Shown here: one piece after another, positions 16,122 to 23,443 of the stretch
How positions within the stretch are numbered: position 1 is the stretch's first letter
Layout of the letters: the number at the start of each line of letters is the position of its first letter
Origin: CADEEN01 sp040384625
Lineage (GTDB): Bacteria > Pseudomonadota > Gammaproteobacteria > Burkholderiales > Burkholderiaceae_C
Assembly: GCA_040384625.1 (NCBI GenBank)
Contig: JAZKIW010000091.1
Span: 1-64,000, forward strand
Reading direction: 5' to 3'
DNA length: 64,000 nucleotides
The notes under the pieces: generated by a model
What the model was told of the DNA's origin: nothing
Seen by the model: only the letters and a program-made list of their open reading frames with translations
Database searches by the model: none
Program-made: the position numbers and the translations under genes

Positions 16122-17084
16122 ATGAGCGTCGAGACCCACGCCGACACGCAGATGCCGCTGCGCATCGCGCGTACCTTCGACGTCGCCGAAGGTATCCGCA
16201 GCTTCGAGCTGGTGCAGGCCGATGGCAGCGAACTGCCGCCGTTCACCCCCGGTTCACACGTCAAGGTGCAGGCGCCCAACGGCGCGCTGCGCAAATATTC
16301 GCTGTGCAACGACCCAGCAGAGCGCCAACGCTACGTCATCACGGTCAAGCGCGATGACCGCGGCCAGGGCGGCTCAGTGAGCATGCATGACGACACGCAT
16401 GAGGGCGACACGCTGCCGACTTCGGTGCCGGACAACGCCTTTCCGCTGGTGGACAAGGCCAAGGCCTACCTCTTCATCGCAGGAGGCATCGGCATCACGC
16501 CGATCCTGTCGATGATCCGTTCCTTCGGCGAGTTGCCGCCGGCGCCCTGGAAGCTGTTCTACCTGTCGCGCTCGCCCGAGAGCACGGCCTACATCGACGA
16601 GCTGGCCGGCCTGGGCAAGCAAGTGAAGATCCACCACGACCATGGTGACCCAGCGCGCTCGCTCGATCTCTGGCCGGCCCTCGAAAAACCTAACAGCGCG
16701 CACATCTACTGCTGCGGCCCGCGCCCGCTGATGGAGTCTGTGCGCGACATGACGGGTCACTGGTCCCCCGGCAACGTCCACTTCGAGAGCTTCAACGAGG
16801 GCGGCGGCGTCAAGGCCGACGACAAGCCATTCCAGGTTCGGCTCGTCCGCACGGGCAGTGCCTTCGAAGTGCCGGTCGGCAAGTCGATCCTGGCGGCGCT
16901 GCGCGAGCATGGGTGCAACGCTGCCTCGTCCTGCGAGAGCGGCACCTGTGGCACCTGCCGTACGACCCTGCTCGAAGGCGAGGCCGACCATCGTGACATG
17001 GTGCTGATGCCCGAAGAGCTGGCGAGTCAGATCATGATCTGCGTCTCGCGCGCGAAGTCCGCGCACCTGGTACTCGATCTGTGA
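16122..17084 (+). CDS. Phthalate dioxygenase reductase-like oxidoreductase (FMN, NAD, 2Fe-2S)
   Basis: This 320-residue protein is close to the length of phthalate dioxygenase reductase. The FMN-binding domain carries RKYSLCND near residue 65. The NAD domain has FIAGGIGITPILSM, and the C-terminal plant-type ferredoxin domain has CNAASSCESGTCGTC plus a later cysteine. This domain order (flavin, NAD, iron-sulfur) is that of class IA reductases feeding Rieske oxygenases with electrons from NADH. It follows the Bug gene by 7 bp and overlaps the dehydrogenase gene by 4 nt. Confidence 0.88.
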   Translation: MSVETHADTQMPLRIARTFDVAEGIRSFELVQADGSELPPFTPGSHVKVQAPNGALRKYSLCNDPAERQRYVITVKRDDRGQGGSVSMHDDTHEGDTLPTSVPDNAFPLVDKAKAYLFIAGGIGITPILSMIRSFGELPPAPWKLFYLSRSPESTAYIDELAGLGKQVKIHHDHGDPARSLDLWPALEKPNSAHIYCCGPRPLMESVRDMTGHWSPGNVHFESFNEGGGVKADDKPFQVRLVRTGSAFEVPVGKSILAALREHGCNAASSCESGTCGTCRTTLLEGEADHRDMVLMPEELASQIMICVSRAKSAHLVLDL

Positions 17085-18259
17085 GCGCTGAGCGAGCAAT
17101 TCGCCTTGGCGTCGCCGGGCTCGGCCGTGCGTTCACGCTGATGCTGCCGACGTTCGTGCAGGATCCGCGTGTGCAGCTCGTCGCGGCCTGCGATCCGCGC
17201 GAGGAGGCGAGAGCGCAGTTCGGGCGTGATTTCGCGGCACCTGTCTACAGCGACATCGAAGACCTTGCACGCGATCCCTCGGTCGAAGCCATTTACATCG
17301 CCAGCCCGCATCAATTCCATGCCGAGCAGACCCGCATCGCGGCCCGGCATGGCAAGCACGTGTTGGTCGAAAAACCGATGGCGCTGACGCTGGCCGAGTG
17401 CGACTCGATGATCGCCGACTGCCGCGCTGCCGGCGTGCAGCTCATCGTCGGCCACTGCCACAGCTTCGACGCACCCTACCTGAAGGCGCGCGAGCTGATC
17501 GCGGGCGGCACCGTGGGCCCGGTGCGAATGATCCACGCCCTGAACTACACCGACTTTCTCTATCGACCGCGGCGGCCAGAAGAACTGCAGACTGAGGCCG
17601 GCGGCGGCGTGGTGTTCAGCCAGGCGGCACACCAAGTGGACGTCGTGCGCATGCTGGCAGCAAGTCCGGTCAACCGCGTGCGCGCAGCCACAGGCACCTG
17701 GGACCCCAACCGACCGACCGAAGGCGCCTACGCCCTCCTGATGTGGTTCGACAGCGGTGCGTTCGCCACCCTCACGTACAGCGGCTACGGTCACTTCGAC
17801 TCCGACGAGTGGTGCGACTGGACCGGCGAGCTGGGCGCGCCGAAGCGGCCCGAAGACCATGGGCTCGCGCGCCGCCGCCTGGCTACGCTTCACGACGCGG
17901 CCGAGGAGTCTCGCCTGAAGGCGGCCAGCACCTACGGCGGCCCGAACTACATACCGGCGACCAGCGTCAAGCCGGCGCATCACCAGCACTTCGGACCGAT
18001 CATCGTGTCCTGCGATCGCGCCGACCTGCGCGCCACGCCGGATGGCGTGTGGGTCTACGGCGATGCGCGGCGTGAGCACTTGGCCTTGCCCGTGCCACCA
18101 CTGCCGCGCTACGAGGTCATCGACGAACTGCATGCGGCCCTCATCGACGGAGCCCGGCCGCTGCACGACGGCCCCTGGGCGCGTTCCACGCTCGAAGTCT
18201 GCCTTTCGCTCCTGCGCTCCGCGCATGAGGGCCGGGACATCGATCTGCGAGGCGCTTAA
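17081..18259 (+). CDS. Gfo/Idh/MocA oxidoreductase, phthalate cis-dihydrodiol dehydrogenase-like
   Basis: This 392-residue protein has an N-terminal Rossmann domain (GVAGLGRAFT) and the conserved catalytic-lysine motif HVLVEKPMALT. A C-terminal Gfo/Idh/MocA domain follows (NYTDFLYRPRRPEEL, GGVVFSQAAHQVDVV). The 4,5-dihydro-4,5-dihydroxyphthalate dehydrogenases of the Pht4/OphB type belong to this family and have this length. It starts at GTG overlapping the reductase stop and completes an operon able to take phthalate to protocatechuate. No ring-cleavage genes follow. Confidence 0.8.
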   Translation: MSAERAIRLGVAGLGRAFTLMLPTFVQDPRVQLVAACDPREEARAQFGRDFAAPVYSDIEDLARDPSVEAIYIASPHQFHAEQTRIAARHGKHVLVEKPMALTLAECDSMIADCRAAGVQLIVGHCHSFDAPYLKARELIAGGTVGPVRMIHALNYTDFLYRPRRPEELQTEAGGGVVFSQAAHQVDVVRMLAASPVNRVRAATGTWDPNRPTEGAYALLMWFDSGAFATLTYSGYGHFDSDEWCDWTGELGAPKRPEDHGLARRRLATLHDAAEESRLKAASTYGGPNYIPATSVKPAHHQHFGPIIVSCDRADLRATPDGVWVYGDARREHLALPVPPLPRYEVIDELHAALIDGARPLHDGPWARSTLEVCLSLLRSAHEGRDIDLRGA

Positions 18260-18683
18260 CCTGTCCAGGGGCTGCGGCGGCAGCCGAGCGCATGCCGGTC
18301 AGCCTGACGGCTGCAATCGTCGAACCCGCTCCTTCTGCAGCGCCTTGATACCCCGTCGTTGGGCTGCGATTTTCCGCGCGCTCGGGCGTCAGCAATGGAG
18401 CTGAGATAGTGAATTCAGGACGCGGGCGGGAATGACCGCGTCCGCCATGCCTGTCGCTCAGGCAGTCACGACCAACCAGCTGCTGTCCATGATCGGCAAG
18501 ACTCCAGATCGGATGGTTTATCCATCGGTCCAGACTACTTGTGTCGCCAAGGGTCGCTTTAGGCCGGCCCTCTGCAGAGTAGTTGAGCGACGATAAGCAT
18601 CCCGCCAAGAATTTGCGCTTCACCCCAGGACGAGTGTCGATTCGAGCGGTCTTGGTTCGTCGTTCAGGGAGGAAGGTACAAAT
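18260..18683. other. Intergenic region with a hairpin
   Basis: No gene is apparent in these 424 bp. An 8-bp perfect inverted repeat, GGACGCGG (18418-18425) and CCGCGTCC (18436-18443) with a 10-nt loop, could form a stable hairpin but has no T-tract. A small GATGG/CCATC dyad occurs near 18515. Confidence 0.4.
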
Positions 18684-19298
18684 ATGCCCAAGATCATCGT
18701 GAATGCATTCTTGACCCTGGACGGCGTCATGCAAGCGCCCGGCGGCCCAGACGAGGACCCCGAAGGTGGCTTCGTGCATGGAGGCTGGCAGGGCCCCTAT
18801 TCGGACCCCGTCATGGGGCGGCTAGTGACAGAAGGACTAGCGGACGCCGACGGTTTCCTGCTCGGGCGCAAGACTTACGACATCTTCTCCAATTACTGGC
18901 CGAAGGTCACGGACCCCGACAACCCGATAGCGACTGCGCTCAACTCGCGGCCGAAGTACGTGGTCTCGCGCACGCTTGAACAAGTCGCGTGGAACAACTC
19001 CCGCCTGGTCAAGGGCGACGTGCTCGGCGAACTCCGGAGTCTGCGAGCGCACCCCGGGCAGACCCTGCAGACATGGGGCAGTACGGAACTTCTCCAGGCA
19101 CTTCTCGAGAACGACCTGATCGACGAGTACCGGCTGTTCATCTTCCCGGTGGTGCTCGGCTCCGGCAAGCGTCTGTTTGGCAGCGGCACGGTTCCGATGG
19201 CGCTCAATCCAATTGAGTCGGTCACGAGCGACAAGGGCGCGACCTACCTCCGGCTCGCGCGCAGCGGGAAACCTGAGTACGGGCAGATCGAAAAATAG
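18684..19298 (+). CDS. Dihydrofolate reductase family protein (RibD C-terminal-like)
   Basis: This 204-residue cytoplasmic protein starts MPKIIVNAFLTLDGVMQAPG after a strong GGAGGAAGG ribosome site. It has the family's ADGFLLGRKTYDIFSNYWP and WGSTELLQALLENDLIDEYRL blocks. This DHFR-like/RibD-C superfamily is widespread as standalone NADPH-dependent reductases of unknown substrate. It lies just upstream of a YCII-domain gene, a common pairing in small stress or transformation cassettes. Confidence 0.85.
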   Translation: MPKIIVNAFLTLDGVMQAPGGPDEDPEGGFVHGGWQGPYSDPVMGRLVTEGLADADGFLLGRKTYDIFSNYWPKVTDPDNPIATALNSRPKYVVSRTLEQVAWNNSRLVKGDVLGELRSLRAHPGQTLQTWGSTELLQALLENDLIDEYRLFIFPVVLGSGKRLFGSGTVPMALNPIESVTSDKGATYLRLARSGKPEYGQIEK

Positions 19299-19407
19299 GT
19301 CGCGGCAAAAATTGACACCGACCACTCCTGGAGCATTCGCAAGCACGCACTTCGGACCACCCGAAGTGAGAGGCGGCCCGATTGGGCGCCGGAAACGGAG
19401 CAGCGCA

Positions 19408-19749
19408 GTGACACGGTACCTGATCTCTTTCGATGACGGCGCAATGGCTCACATTCCGGATGACGAGTGGCCCGCCGTCGGCGAGGCATCGCACGCGGTG
19501 GTTAGGGAGGCCAAGGACGCTGGCGTCTGGATTCATGGCGGCGGGCTTGCGCAGCAGCGAGCGAGCATCGTTGGCACCGATGGTGTGGTCGCCAATGGGC
19601 CGTCCCCAGAGACCAAAGCCGTGATCGGCGGGTTCTCGATCATCCAGGTGCCCTCGCGCGAGGACGCGCTCGAATGGGCCGCGAAGATCGCGGTCGCCTG
19701 CCGGTGCGCTCAGGAAGTCCGAGAACTCATGGACGATCCGCAAGCCTGA
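19408..19749 (+). CDS. YCII-related domain protein
   Basis: This 113-residue protein starts at GTG 19408 with GGAG 7 nt upstream. It shows the ferredoxin-like YCII fold: TRYLISFDDG at the start, GGGLAQQRAS in the middle, and GGFSIIQVPSREDALEWAAK near the end. YCII proteins are small dimeric proteins usually of unknown function; some are dehydrochlorinase-like. It ends 30 bp before the assembly gap. Confidence 0.8.
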   Translation: MTRYLISFDDGAMAHIPDDEWPAVGEASHAVVREAKDAGVWIHGGGLAQQRASIVGTDGVVANGPSPETKAVIGGFSIIQVPSREDALEWAAKIAVACRCAQEVRELMDDPQA

Positions 19750-19779
19750 GTACCCCTGCACGTCGCCGCCGAGCCTCGC

Positions 19780-19879
19780 NNNNNNNNNNNNNNNNNNNNN
19801 NNNNNNNNNNNNNNNNNNNNNNNNNNNNNNNNNNNNNNNNNNNNNNNNNNNNNNNNNNNNNNNNNNNNNNNNNNNNNNN
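19780..19879. other. Assembly gap (100 N)
   Basis: Exactly 100 ambiguous bases, the conventional placeholder for a gap of unknown size. I see no shared sequence between the two flanks, unlike the second gap at 54871. Confidence 0.98.
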
Positions 19880-19931
19880 CCCGCTTTCGGGAACGGCTAC
19901 CAGTTCAAATCACTGCGCCTTCGGCTGGACC

Positions 19932-20246
19932 TCAGTGGTAATCCTCTTCGCGCTGGTGGCGGGCGCCGAGCACGAGGACTAGCTCCGGCGTTCGGATGTC
20001 GAAGCGAAGGACGTACCCTGTGGAGCCGAATGGGACGATGAGTTCGCGCAATGTTGGACGGGCGCCCACTTTGCGATAGCTGTAGGGCGTGGTCGAAAGG
20101 TGACTGTTGGCCACTGTGCGAATTACCTCGACGGCCTCGTAGGCACGCATGGCCTCCTCGACCGTCTCGGCTCGCTCAAGCAGGAAGTCGAACAAACGAT
20201 CCAGATTGGCATCTGCTTCAGGGGTGAACTGGACCCTGAATGTCAT
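19932..20246 (-). CDS. RelE/ParE family toxin
   Basis: This 104-residue protein starts MTFRVQFTPEADANLDRLFDF, the usual N-terminal strand-helix of ParE-like toxins. LRELIVPFGSTGYVLRFDI and VLGARHQREEDY give the C-terminal sheet and the short HxxEDY tail. Its start overlaps the antitoxin stop by 4 nt (ATGA), so toxin translation is coupled to the antitoxin. Target (gyrase or ribosome) cannot be told from sequence. I chose 20246 as start because upstream codons lie inside the antitoxin gene. Confidence 0.85.
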   Translation of the reverse strand: MTFRVQFTPEADANLDRLFDFLLERAETVEEAMRAYEAVEVIRTVANSHLSTTPYSYRKVGARPTLRELIVPFGSTGYVLRFDIRTPELVLVLGARHQREEDYH

Positions 20247-20515
20247 TTGCGCAGTTGCTTCACCCGCGCCGCGACCTTTGCCTCCAGCTTCGACAGCACA
20301 ACCTCCGAGGGAATGGAGATCCCGGTGCGCTCGAATTCCGCCAGCGAGGCGTCGCAACGTGCGGCGAAGTCGGTTTGCACACGCCTAAATTCGACTGCGT
20401 TGCGCACTGATGCCTCGACAAAGTCGCTCAGGGTCTCACCGGGCAGCAGCACGGAATCGAGATCAGCGCGCAACTCTGGTTCCACGCGAACTTGGGGGAT
20501 GAAGGCGGTTTTCAT
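20243..20515 (-). CDS. Antitoxin of the RelE/ParE pair
   Basis: This 90-residue protein starts MKTAFIPQVRVEPELRADLD, resembling a ribbon-helix-helix DNA-binding N-terminus, with a charged C-terminal tail (SKLEAKVAARVKQLRK) that would wrap the toxin. It precedes the toxin with a 4-nt overlap. The promoter and a perfect-arm inverted repeat lie directly upstream, with the predicted transcript starting at or next to the ATG, consistent with autoregulation. A longer in-frame reading upstream would start inside that operator and is rejected. Confidence 0.83.
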   Translation of the reverse strand: MKTAFIPQVRVEPELRADLDSVLLPGETLSDFVEASVRNAVEFRRVQTDFAARCDASLAEFERTGISIPSEVVLSKLEAKVAARVKQLRK

Positions 20516-20521
20516 CGCGAT

Positions 20522-20550
20522 AATGTAGTGCGAACGCACTACATCGTCAA
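20522..20550 (-). promoter_or_regulatory. Toxin-antitoxin promoter and operator
   Basis: On the minus strand TTGACG (20545-20550) and TACATT (20522-20527) are 17 bp apart. An inverted repeat with arms ATGTAGTGCG (20523-20532) and CGCACTACAT (20535-20544) fills the spacer and overlaps the -10. The -10 ends only 6 nt before the antitoxin ATG at 20515, so the mRNA is probably leaderless. Confidence 0.7.
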
Positions 20551-20772
20551 GATTCGAGTTTGCCGGCTGGCGGCCGCGTGGCATTTCGGTGGACGCTGAG
20601 CGTGTCGAACTTCGGGCGCTGCGCCATCTCGGATCGGCGCCAAGCGCCAGATCGAAAGGTCACCACGCTCACGTCCGAGCGTGAAGTTCCGGGCGGTCAA
20701 CCTGGTGCAGCGAATGTCTGTTGTGGGTCGGAAGCGGCCTGTCGACCTCTGCGCAGAGATACCGCTGGGCAC

Positions 20773-21003
20773 TCACCCCATCTTCTCAAACCGTGCCCGC
20801 CTTACGCCATCCACCTCCACGACCTCGAAGAACATCGCATGCGGCCGCACCCACCAGCCCGTGGCGTTGTAGAGCGGCCGGTACACCACCAGCGGCTCGT
20901 GCGTCTCGCTGTGGCGGGCCACGCCGAGCACTTCGTACTCGCCGCCCTTGTAGTGGCGGTACAGGCCGAGCGGCGTGTCGGGCAGCGCTGAAAGTTCGGC
21001 CAT
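20773..21003 (-). CDS. DUF1653 domain protein
   Basis: This 76-residue protein has the DUF1653 signature: GLYRHYKGGEYEVLGVARHS, LVVYRPLY and WWVRPHAMFFEVVEVDG. Such small cytoplasmic proteins are common in proteobacteria and their role is unknown. A truncated second copy of its C-terminal third lies at 34085-34192. It is followed leftward by about 250 bp without a gene, before the toxin-antitoxin promoter. Confidence 0.85.
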   Translation of the reverse strand: MAELSALPDTPLGLYRHYKGGEYEVLGVARHSETHEPLVVYRPLYNATGWWVRPHAMFFEVVEVDGVRRARFEKMG

Positions 21004-21026
21004 GGATGGATCGCGTCGTCAGGCAG

Positions 21027-21335
21027 TCAGTTTTCCGTGATCGACAGGATCAATGTCTGGGCAATCTCGAGCCCCTCGTCGCGCGTGCCGTCGCGGCGGG
21101 TTTCTCGGTGCGCACGTCGGTACCAATAAGCGGCGTTGCCGAGGTCTCCCTCGATGCGATGCAGCCATGCATGGACCCAGGCGCCTTCCTCGTCGTCCTG
21201 CGCCTGCGCGAGCTCGTGCGCCGCGGCCCACTCGCCGCGCAGACCATGCCAGACGGCGCGCAGCATCGGTGTCGCGAACGGGGGCGGCTCTTCCCGATCG
21301 AGGCTGGTGGCAAAGGCTTCGATCCGATCGGTCAT
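21027..21335 (-). CDS. Hypothetical protein
   Basis: This 102-residue, Trp- and Ala-rich helical protein starts MTDRIEAFATSLDREEPPPF. Blocks such as LRGEWAAAHELAQAQDDEEG and WVHAWLHRIEGDLGNAAYWY suggest a short tetratricopeptide-like helical pair, a pattern I have seen in conserved small proteobacterial proteins of unknown role. It is 23 bp upstream of the DUF1653 gene and probably co-transcribed with it. The ATG at 21335 is chosen because earlier in-frame codons fall in the divergent gene's leader. Confidence 0.7.
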   Translation of the reverse strand: MTDRIEAFATSLDREEPPPFATPMLRAVWHGLRGEWAAAHELAQAQDDEEGAWVHAWLHRIEGDLGNAAYWYRRAHRETRRDGTRDEGLEIAQTLILSITEN

Positions 21336-21368
21336 GGCGCGCGATTCTAAGTAAGCACAGGTTTTCCT

Positions 21369-22925
21369 ATGACCGTTGAAAATCCACCCATGAGCCAAGA
21401 CACCGCCCCCCCGCCGCCGCAGCCCCAGTACGGCCTGCTAGAGCAACTGCGCGGCACCACGATGCTGCTTGAAAAGATCGCTGAGGACGCCCGCGTCGTG
21501 GACGTGTTGCCGCCTTCCGAGCGCGAGCGCCTGTTCCAGGCCGTGGCGCGCGTTCATCACCCGGACCACTTCGAGCGCCGCAACCAGCGCAAGGCCGCGG
21601 CACGTGCGCGCCGTGCCACGCACATCCGCCAGAGCGATGCCGTCCTGCATGAGACCGGCATTCGCGCGCTGCGCCGCAAGCCGGTCTTCACAGCGCCCGC
21701 ATTCTTTGCGCCGGAGGGCTTCTCGGCCCAAGACATCCCCAAGCTCGAAGACAGCGCCGGCAGCCATCAACGGCCGTGCGCAGAGCCGCAGCACTGCTAC
21801 GTCTGCAAGGCGAAGTTCCAGCTCATCCATCACTTCTACGACCAGCTCTGCCCGGCCTGCGCCCAGCTCAACTTCAGCAAGCGCACGGAACTGGCCGACC
21901 TGCGCGGGCGTGTCGCCCTGCTCACGGGCGGGCGCGTCAAGATCGGCTACCAGACGGGGCTCAAGCTGCTGCGCGCAGGCGCCCACCTGATCGTCACCAC
22001 CCGATTCCCTCGGGACTCGGCGGCACGCTATGCGCAAGAGGCGGACTTCGGCGAATGGGGCCAGCGCCTCGAGATCTTCGGCCTGGATCTTCGCCACACC
22101 CCCAGCGTGGAAGCCTTCTGCCAGGAGCTCCTCACCACGCGCGATCGCCTGGACTTCATCGTCAACAACGCCTGCCAGACCGTGCGACGCCCGCCGGGCT
22201 TCTACGCACACATGATGGCGGGCGAAACCGAGGCCTTGCAGCACGCGCCGGCCGCCGCGCGCCAATTGATCGGCACTTACGACCTCGCGCCTCTCTCTGC
22301 GCTAACGGCCCTCACGTCACTTCCGCGCGCGGCCGAGCTCTCGCAGATCCCGCTGCTACCCGAAGAGCTTCTGTCCCAACAGCATCTGTTTCCCGAAGGC
22401 CGGCTTGACCCCGACTTGCAGCAAGTCGATCTGCGCGGACGCAATTCCTGGCGCATGCTCATGGATGAAGTGCCGGCTGTCGAGTTGATCGAAGTGCAAC
22501 TCGTCAACGCCATCGCCCCGTTTGTCATCAATGCGCGGCTTAAGCCGCTCATGCTGCGTACGCCCGGCCGCGACAAGCACATCGTCAATGTGTCTGCCGT
22601 GGAAGGCCAGTTCTATCGCAGCTTCAAGACGACGCGTCACCCCCATACCAACATGGCCAAGGCGGCGCTCAACATGATGACCCGCACCGCAGCGGCGGAC
22701 TACCACGGCGACGGCATCCACATGAACAGCGTCGACACCGGTTGGGTGACGGACGAAGACCCCGTCGATATCGCGGCGCGCAAGACCGTCGAGCAGCGCT
22801 TCCACCCACCGCTGGACATCATCGACGGCGCGGCCCGCATCCTCGACCCCATCATCAGCGGCATCAATACCGGTGAGCATGTCTGGGGACAGTTCCTGAA
22901 GGACTACCAGACCACGCCTTGGTAG
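21369..22925 (+). CDS. SDR-fold oxidoreductase with embedded zinc ribbon
   Basis: This 518-residue protein has an N-terminal helical region and a four-cysteine zinc ribbon (C143, C146, C161, C164). An SDR domain follows from about residue 180 (VALLTGGRVKIGYQTGLKLL, DFIVNNACQTVRR, NVSAVEGQF). Normal SDRs use YxxxK; here the equivalent segment reads HTNMAKAALNM, so the catalytic Tyr position is Thr427 before Lys431. The glycine motif is also altered. It may therefore be a binding protein or use unusual chemistry. A second Met at 21390 is an equally possible start. It stands alone between small genes and the exosortase locus. Confidence 0.75.
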   Translation: MTVENPPMSQDTAPPPPQPQYGLLEQLRGTTMLLEKIAEDARVVDVLPPSERERLFQAVARVHHPDHFERRNQRKAAARARRATHIRQSDAVLHETGIRALRRKPVFTAPAFFAPEGFSAQDIPKLEDSAGSHQRPCAEPQHCYVCKAKFQLIHHFYDQLCPACAQLNFSKRTELADLRGRVALLTGGRVKIGYQTGLKLLRAGAHLIVTTRFPRDSAARYAQEADFGEWGQRLEIFGLDLRHTPSVEAFCQELLTTRDRLDFIVNNACQTVRRPPGFYAHMMAGETEALQHAPAAARQLIGTYDLAPLSALTALTSLPRAAELSQIPLLPEELLSQQHLFPEGRLDPDLQQVDLRGRNSWRMLMDEVPAVELIEVQLVNAIAPFVINARLKPLMLRTPGRDKHIVNVSAVEGQFYRSFKTTRHPHTNMAKAALNMMTRTAAADYHGDGIHMNSVDTGWVTDEDPVDIAARKTVEQRFHPPLDIIDGAARILDPIISGINTGEHVWGQFLKDYQTTPW

Positions 22926-23032
22926 CGACAGAGCGATGTCGGGCTTCTTGACAGTTGGCGCCTGCGATCGTGACGCCCGCACCTTGGAAAGTACAGGCCC
23001 GCTCTATGACGATAGAGTCGCCTGATCGGCAC

Positions 23033-23048
23033 CGGCATGTAAATTGCT
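23033..23048 (+). promoter_or_regulatory. Probable sigma-54 promoter of the exosortase locus
   Basis: CGGCAT-5 nt-TTGCT places GG (23034-23035) and GC (23046-23047) exactly 10 nt apart and matches most of the -24/-12 consensus TGGCAC-5 nt-TTGCW. Transcription would begin near 23060, about 45 nt before the small gene. A dyad CTCTAT-GACG-ATAGAG (23002-23017) lies just upstream and could bind a regulator. Confidence 0.5.
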
Positions 23049-23104
23049 GCAATGGGAACTCAGGGTCCCCCGACTCTGCCACGCACCGTAGAGGGAGCAT
23101 TGCC

Positions 23105-23350
23105 TTGAACAAGAACAAGTATGCCGTTGCACTGGTCGGTCTGTCCGTGAGTGGGCTGGCCTTCGCAGGCTTAGGCCCAGTAGCGCTCGGACTCCCTGTT
23201 GGCTCAGTTGTCGGCACCACGGTTGGCACGGCCATCGCCCAGGTCACGGGGCTGCCGATCGAAGCCATTGGTGGCGGTGCAGTGTTCGGGATTGCGGCCA
23301 TCGCCCTGGTTGTCGGCATCCGCATCGTCGGCCGCAAGCAAGGCCGTTGA
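23105..23350 (+). CDS. Small exported or membrane protein, candidate exosortase substrate
   Basis: This 81-residue protein starts at TTG 23105 after GAGGGAG. Its N-terminus (KNKYAVALVGLSVSGLAFAG) looks like a signal peptide. The middle is Gly/Val-rich. The C-terminus has a short polar motif LPIEAIG, a hydrophobic stretch (GAVFGIAAIALVVGIRIV) and a basic end (GRKQGR). That motif-helix-basic tail is the layout of exosortase-sorted proteins, although the PEP motif itself is missing. It lies 93 bp upstream of the exosortase fusion and shares its sigma-54-like promoter. Its role as dedicated substrate is inference; it could also be a plain two-helix membrane protein. Confidence 0.65.
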   Translation: MNKNKYAVALVGLSVSGLAFAGLGPVALGLPVGSVVGTTVGTAIAQVTGLPIEAIGGGAVFGIAAIALVVGIRIVGRKQGR

Positions 23351-23443
23351 TCCTCCCCCGGTTGCGGCGCTCGAGCCTCGCCCACCGGTCGCTGAAGGAG
23401 TGCCCTCGATGGCCGCGCACCGTGCGCGGCTGAGGCGCGTTCC

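Noticed and set aside
19896..19930. A TTCAAAT segment resembling a tRNA T-loop just after gap 1
   Set aside because: No matching acceptor or anticodon stems; the other half could be in the gap but nothing supports it.
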